From Treponema sp. (GTDB taxonomy: Bacteria; Spirochaetota; Spirochaetia; Treponematales; Treponemataceae): a DNA stretch of 13,579 nt. The position numbers and the translations under genes were made by a program. Of this stretch, positions 11,170 to 13,579 are shown in pieces. Within the stretch, counting starts at the first letter, position 1; every line of letters begins with the position of its first letter. A model generated the notes under the pieces. That model saw only the letters and a list, made by a program, of their open reading frames with translations, was not told the DNA's origin and did not search any database. The stretch covers positions 1-13,579 of the forward strand of contig JAFOTA010000071.1 in the NCBI GenBank assembly GCA_017421145.1. The letters are read 5' to 3'.

Positions 11170-13579
11170 ATGAACGCACAGAATCCCGTACCCGAAATCA
11201 TAAGGAAAAAAATCAGGCAGCTTGAAACGACATTCGTTTTCCCGACACAGACTTCCGCAAACATGTGGGCAGACTGGACGGTAATGAACACGGACGCAAA
11301 ATCAGTTCCATCCGAAAGATTCATTGCATGGGATGATTTCAAAGGCGAAGCCATAAAATCAAAGCAGCAGGACAAACGTTCCGTTCCATCGGCAATGCGC
11401 TCCATTTTTTCAGCCGACCTGATCAAAAAAAATGCATCAGAAAAATTCCTTTCATATCTAATAACAAAAGAATATGCAGAATCAGCAGGAAGCTTCATGG
11501 ATTACATCGCATCCATACTTCCCCCGCTTTCCATGTGGAAGGAAAAATTCGACGCAAAAAAAATCTCCCCGGATGAAGAGGACAAGGATTATCTTGAAAT
11601 CTACGGCAGATACAAAGCATTCCTTGACGCGCACTCGCTTTTTGACCCTGCATGGGAAACACCTCCATTTGATGCACAAGGAAAGAAGTTCGTAATTTTT
11701 TTCCCCGAAATAATAATGGACTATCTGGAATACAAAGAGATTCTCGAAAGCGCAGATGAAATAGAAATCATACACGTTCCTGCGCTGGATGAAAAACCGG
11801 AAGGAAAATTCTATTCCAACTCACGGACTGAACTAAGGCAGATTTGTCTCATGCTAAGGAAAAACCATGATGAAAAAAAAATAAAATGGCAGGACATGGC
11901 CCTAAGCACGTTTGATTTGGAAACTTGGTGGCCGTACATTGACCGGGAGATGGACCTCTACGGAATTCCTCACGTGAAAAAAAACGGATCGCCGCTCACA
12001 CAATCTTCTGCAGGAAATTTTTTCATGCAGATACAAAACTGCACTTCACAGAATTTTTCATTTGAAAGCATAAAGACGCTTATTTTAAATACCTCCCTTC
12101 CTTGGACAGATTTCAAGCTCAACCAAGATTTAATCCGTTTCGGTCAGGAAAACAACTGCCTCTGTTCGTTCGGAAAAAATTACGACGTTTGGGAAAAAGC
12201 ATTCGAATCCCCTGTGAATTCCGCGCCGGACCAGAGGATAGTCGAAATGTACCATGCGCTTAAAAACATCCTGACATCAATGACAAATGCAGAAAGCTTC
12301 GAAAAAATCAGGTCGTATTATTTTACGTTCAGATCGCATTTTTTTGACGCGGAAAAATTCACAGAAGAAAGCGACCGCATCATAAGCCGCTGCATTTCCG
12401 AGCTTAGTTCTTTGATCGACCTTGAAAATGATTTTCCGGACTGCAAGCTTTCCGACTGCTACAGTTTTTTCGTTGATTACATTTCAGGAAAAAATTACGT
12501 TCCCCAGACAGAAAACGAAGGTGTCCAAATCCTTCCGTACAGGCTTTCCGCTCCGGCTCCGTTCAAAATACAGGCGGTAATCGATTCAAGCCAGGCATCT
12601 CTTTCTGTCGTCTACAGGCAGCTTGCTTTTTTGAGCGATGAAAAAAGACTTGAGCTTGGTTTTACGGAAGAAAGCAATGTCTCAGAACTTTTTATAAGGC
12701 TCTATCATCTGAACGGAGAAGAAGAAAGTATTTTCACGGCCGCAGAAAAAACGTTCACAGGATACGCAATCACTTCCGCATACCTTGAAGAAAACGACAT
12801 GAGAAAAGAAGAAAACGCGCTTGCACTATCCCTCGACGGACGCGACATGTATATTTCTGAAAAGGAAACTTTTTTGCAGAAGGAAAAATCTTTCCCGGAA
12901 AAAATAACTCCGGTGCAGAAAAAAGGATTTTCGTCATGGAAAAAAATGCAGGACATGGACGGAAACGAAACGCCGGATGAAAAAGCCGTAAAAAAACTCC
13001 ATGCGCTGATTGACCAAAAGCTTCTTCTTGACGGAAAAGTAAAAATAGATTACAGCCGCCTAAAAAGCTTTTACAACGACTGCAATGAATTCATGAGCCG
13101 CTATGTCCTTAATCTTGACGAAGAAACAAACGCAGCGGATCTAATGCCTCCGTTCCTCCTCGGAAATTTCAACCACAAGATTCTCGAAATATACTGCAAA
13201 TCTCTTGCAGAAAAAAATCTTCCGCTAAAAATAAATGAAGAAGGATTTTTGGATGAAGAATACTTGGAGATTTTGAAAGGCAGCATAAAAACAGGATCCG
13301 AGATTTTATTTGCAAGTGCGCTTTCAAGGGAGCTGTTTTTTTCATCGATGCAGAATGTCGAAGATTCCATGCTCGCCACGGTCATTGAGCTTTCGGACAA
13401 GTTCAGCGGATTTGAAATACATGCTGTTGAACGAAGCTACGTTTACGAGCCTGAAGGAAAGCAATACTTTTTTTCAGGAAAAGTCGACTGCATTTTAAAA
13501 GAGCCGCTCACGGGAGAATGCGTATTGATTGATTTCAAGTCCACGAAAAACGCCGTACCGTCGAAAAAGTTTTTCGTAG
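11170..13579 (+). CDS. AddB/RexB-like PD-(D/E)XK nuclease subunit (3' end outside window)
   Basis: The frame runs without a stop from ATG 11170 to the window edge, giving 803 residues so far. The N-terminus (FVFPTQTSANMWADW, then ERFIAWDDFKGEAI) resembles AddB-like inactivated helicase subunits, with no visible Walker A motif. The C-terminal part holds the nuclease: SRLKSFYNDC with Cys638, the usual first ligand of the AddB iron-sulfur cluster, then GNFNHKILE (His669, Glu673), then GKVDCIL (Asp773) and LIDFKST (Asp788, Lys790), the D...D-x-K active site. The remaining cysteines would lie beyond the window. AddAB-type complexes resect double-strand breaks for RecA-dependent repair, and an AddA/RecB-like helicase gene is expected just downstream. 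An alternative is a standalone spirochaete nuclease of the same fold. Confidence 0.82.
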   Translation, partial: MNAQNPVPEIIRKKIRQLETTFVFPTQTSANMWADWTVMNTDAKSVPSERFIAWDDFKGEAIKSKQQDKRSVPSAMRSIFSADLIKKNASEKFLSYLITKEYAESAGSFMDYIASILPPLSMWKEKFDAKKISPDEEDKDYLEIYGRYKAFLDAHSLFDPAWETPPFDAQGKKFVIFFPEIIMDYLEYKEILESADEIEIIHVPALDEKPEGKFYSNSRTELRQICLMLRKNHDEKKIKWQDMALSTFDLETWWPYIDREMDLYGIPHVKKNGSPLTQSSAGNFFMQIQNCTSQNFSFESIKTLILNTSLPWTDFKLNQDLIRFGQENNCLCSFGKNYDVWEKAFESPVNSAPDQRIVEMYHALKNILTSMTNAESFEKIRSYYFTFRSHFFDAEKFTEESDRIISRCISELSSLIDLENDFPDCKLSDCYSFFVDYISGKNYVPQTENEGVQILPYRLSAPAPFKIQAVIDSSQASLSVVYRQLAFLSDEKRLELGFTEESNVSELFIRLYHLNGEEESIFTAAEKTFTGYAITSAYLEENDMRKEENALALSLDGRDMYISEKETFLQKEKSFPEKITPVQKKGFSSWKKMQDMDGNETPDEKAVKKLHALIDQKLLLDGKVKIDYSRLKSFYNDCNEFMSRYVLNLDEETNAADLMPPFLLGNFNHKILEIYCKSLAEKNLPLKINEEGFLDEEYLEILKGSIKTGSEILFASALSRELFFSSMQNVEDSMLATVIELSDKFSGFEIHAVERSYVYEPEGKQYFFSGKVDCILKEPLTGECVLIDFKSTKNAVPSKKFFV

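Noticed and set aside
12705..13400. Minus-strand ORFs opposite the AddB-like gene
   Set aside because: The plus frame is open for 803 codons with recognisable nuclease motifs. The minus ORFs are Ser/Phe-rich mirrors of its Lys/Glu-rich codons.
1..13579. tRNA, rRNA, CRISPR array, insertion sequence or prophage
   Set aside because: No cloverleaf, no rRNA motifs, no regularly spaced direct repeats and no transposase or integrase motif were seen on either strand.

Overview
The window reads as chromosomal DNA of a Treponema-like spirochaete. This is inferred from the protein content: a secreted PEGA-repeat surface protein, a loosely matching lipobox, a spirochaete-style AddB/RexB-like nuclease subunit and moderate GC. 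No rRNA or other phylogenetic marker is present. It looks like ordinary chromosome; I see no transposase, phage gene, CRISPR array or tRNA.

Layout on the left: the 3' part of an ATP-grasp enzyme (1-701, +) ends inside a consensus promoter (698-726). That promoter would drive a short structured RNA with its own intrinsic terminator (about 733-815). Ribonuclease HI (rnhA, 840-1292, +) follows, with a consensus -10 box only 7 nt before its ATG. Facing rnhA are three minus-strand genes. Transcription runs from an LCMT/TcmP-type SAM methyltransferase (3372-4145) to a membrane-anchored protein (2304-3299) and then a lipoprotein (1299-2273). The last two look like distant paralogues.

Middle: a 314-nt gap (4146-4459) separates the methyltransferase from a large plus-strand PEGA gene. 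It holds the methyltransferase promoter, a compact three-way-junction RNA (4349-4401) and a 9-codon leader ORF that stops 2 nt before the PEGA start. The PEGA protein (4460-6364) has a signal peptide, five PEGA repeats, a FlgD-like Ig-like region and a C-terminal region resembling an outer-membrane beta-barrel. A small single-pass membrane protein follows (6425-6637). recQ converges on it from the minus strand (6680-8290, TTG start), and its last codons form a strong hairpin.

Right: a MATE efflux transporter (8406-9749, +) diverges from recQ. A secreted DUF4097-type protein (9841-10728, +) follows, then a convergent unrecognised 86-aa gene (10779-11039, -) with a clear terminator. Diverging from that gene is a long AddB/RexB-like PD-(D/E)XK nuclease ORF (11170 to the window end, incomplete).

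Together the genes cover DNA repair and replication housekeeping (rnhA, recQ, AddB-like), the cell envelope (PEGA protein, lipoprotein pair, DUF4097 protein) and export (MATE). The most unusual material is non-coding: the putative small RNA with an operator-like inverted repeat over its -10 box, and the structured leader plus mini-ORF of the PEGA gene.
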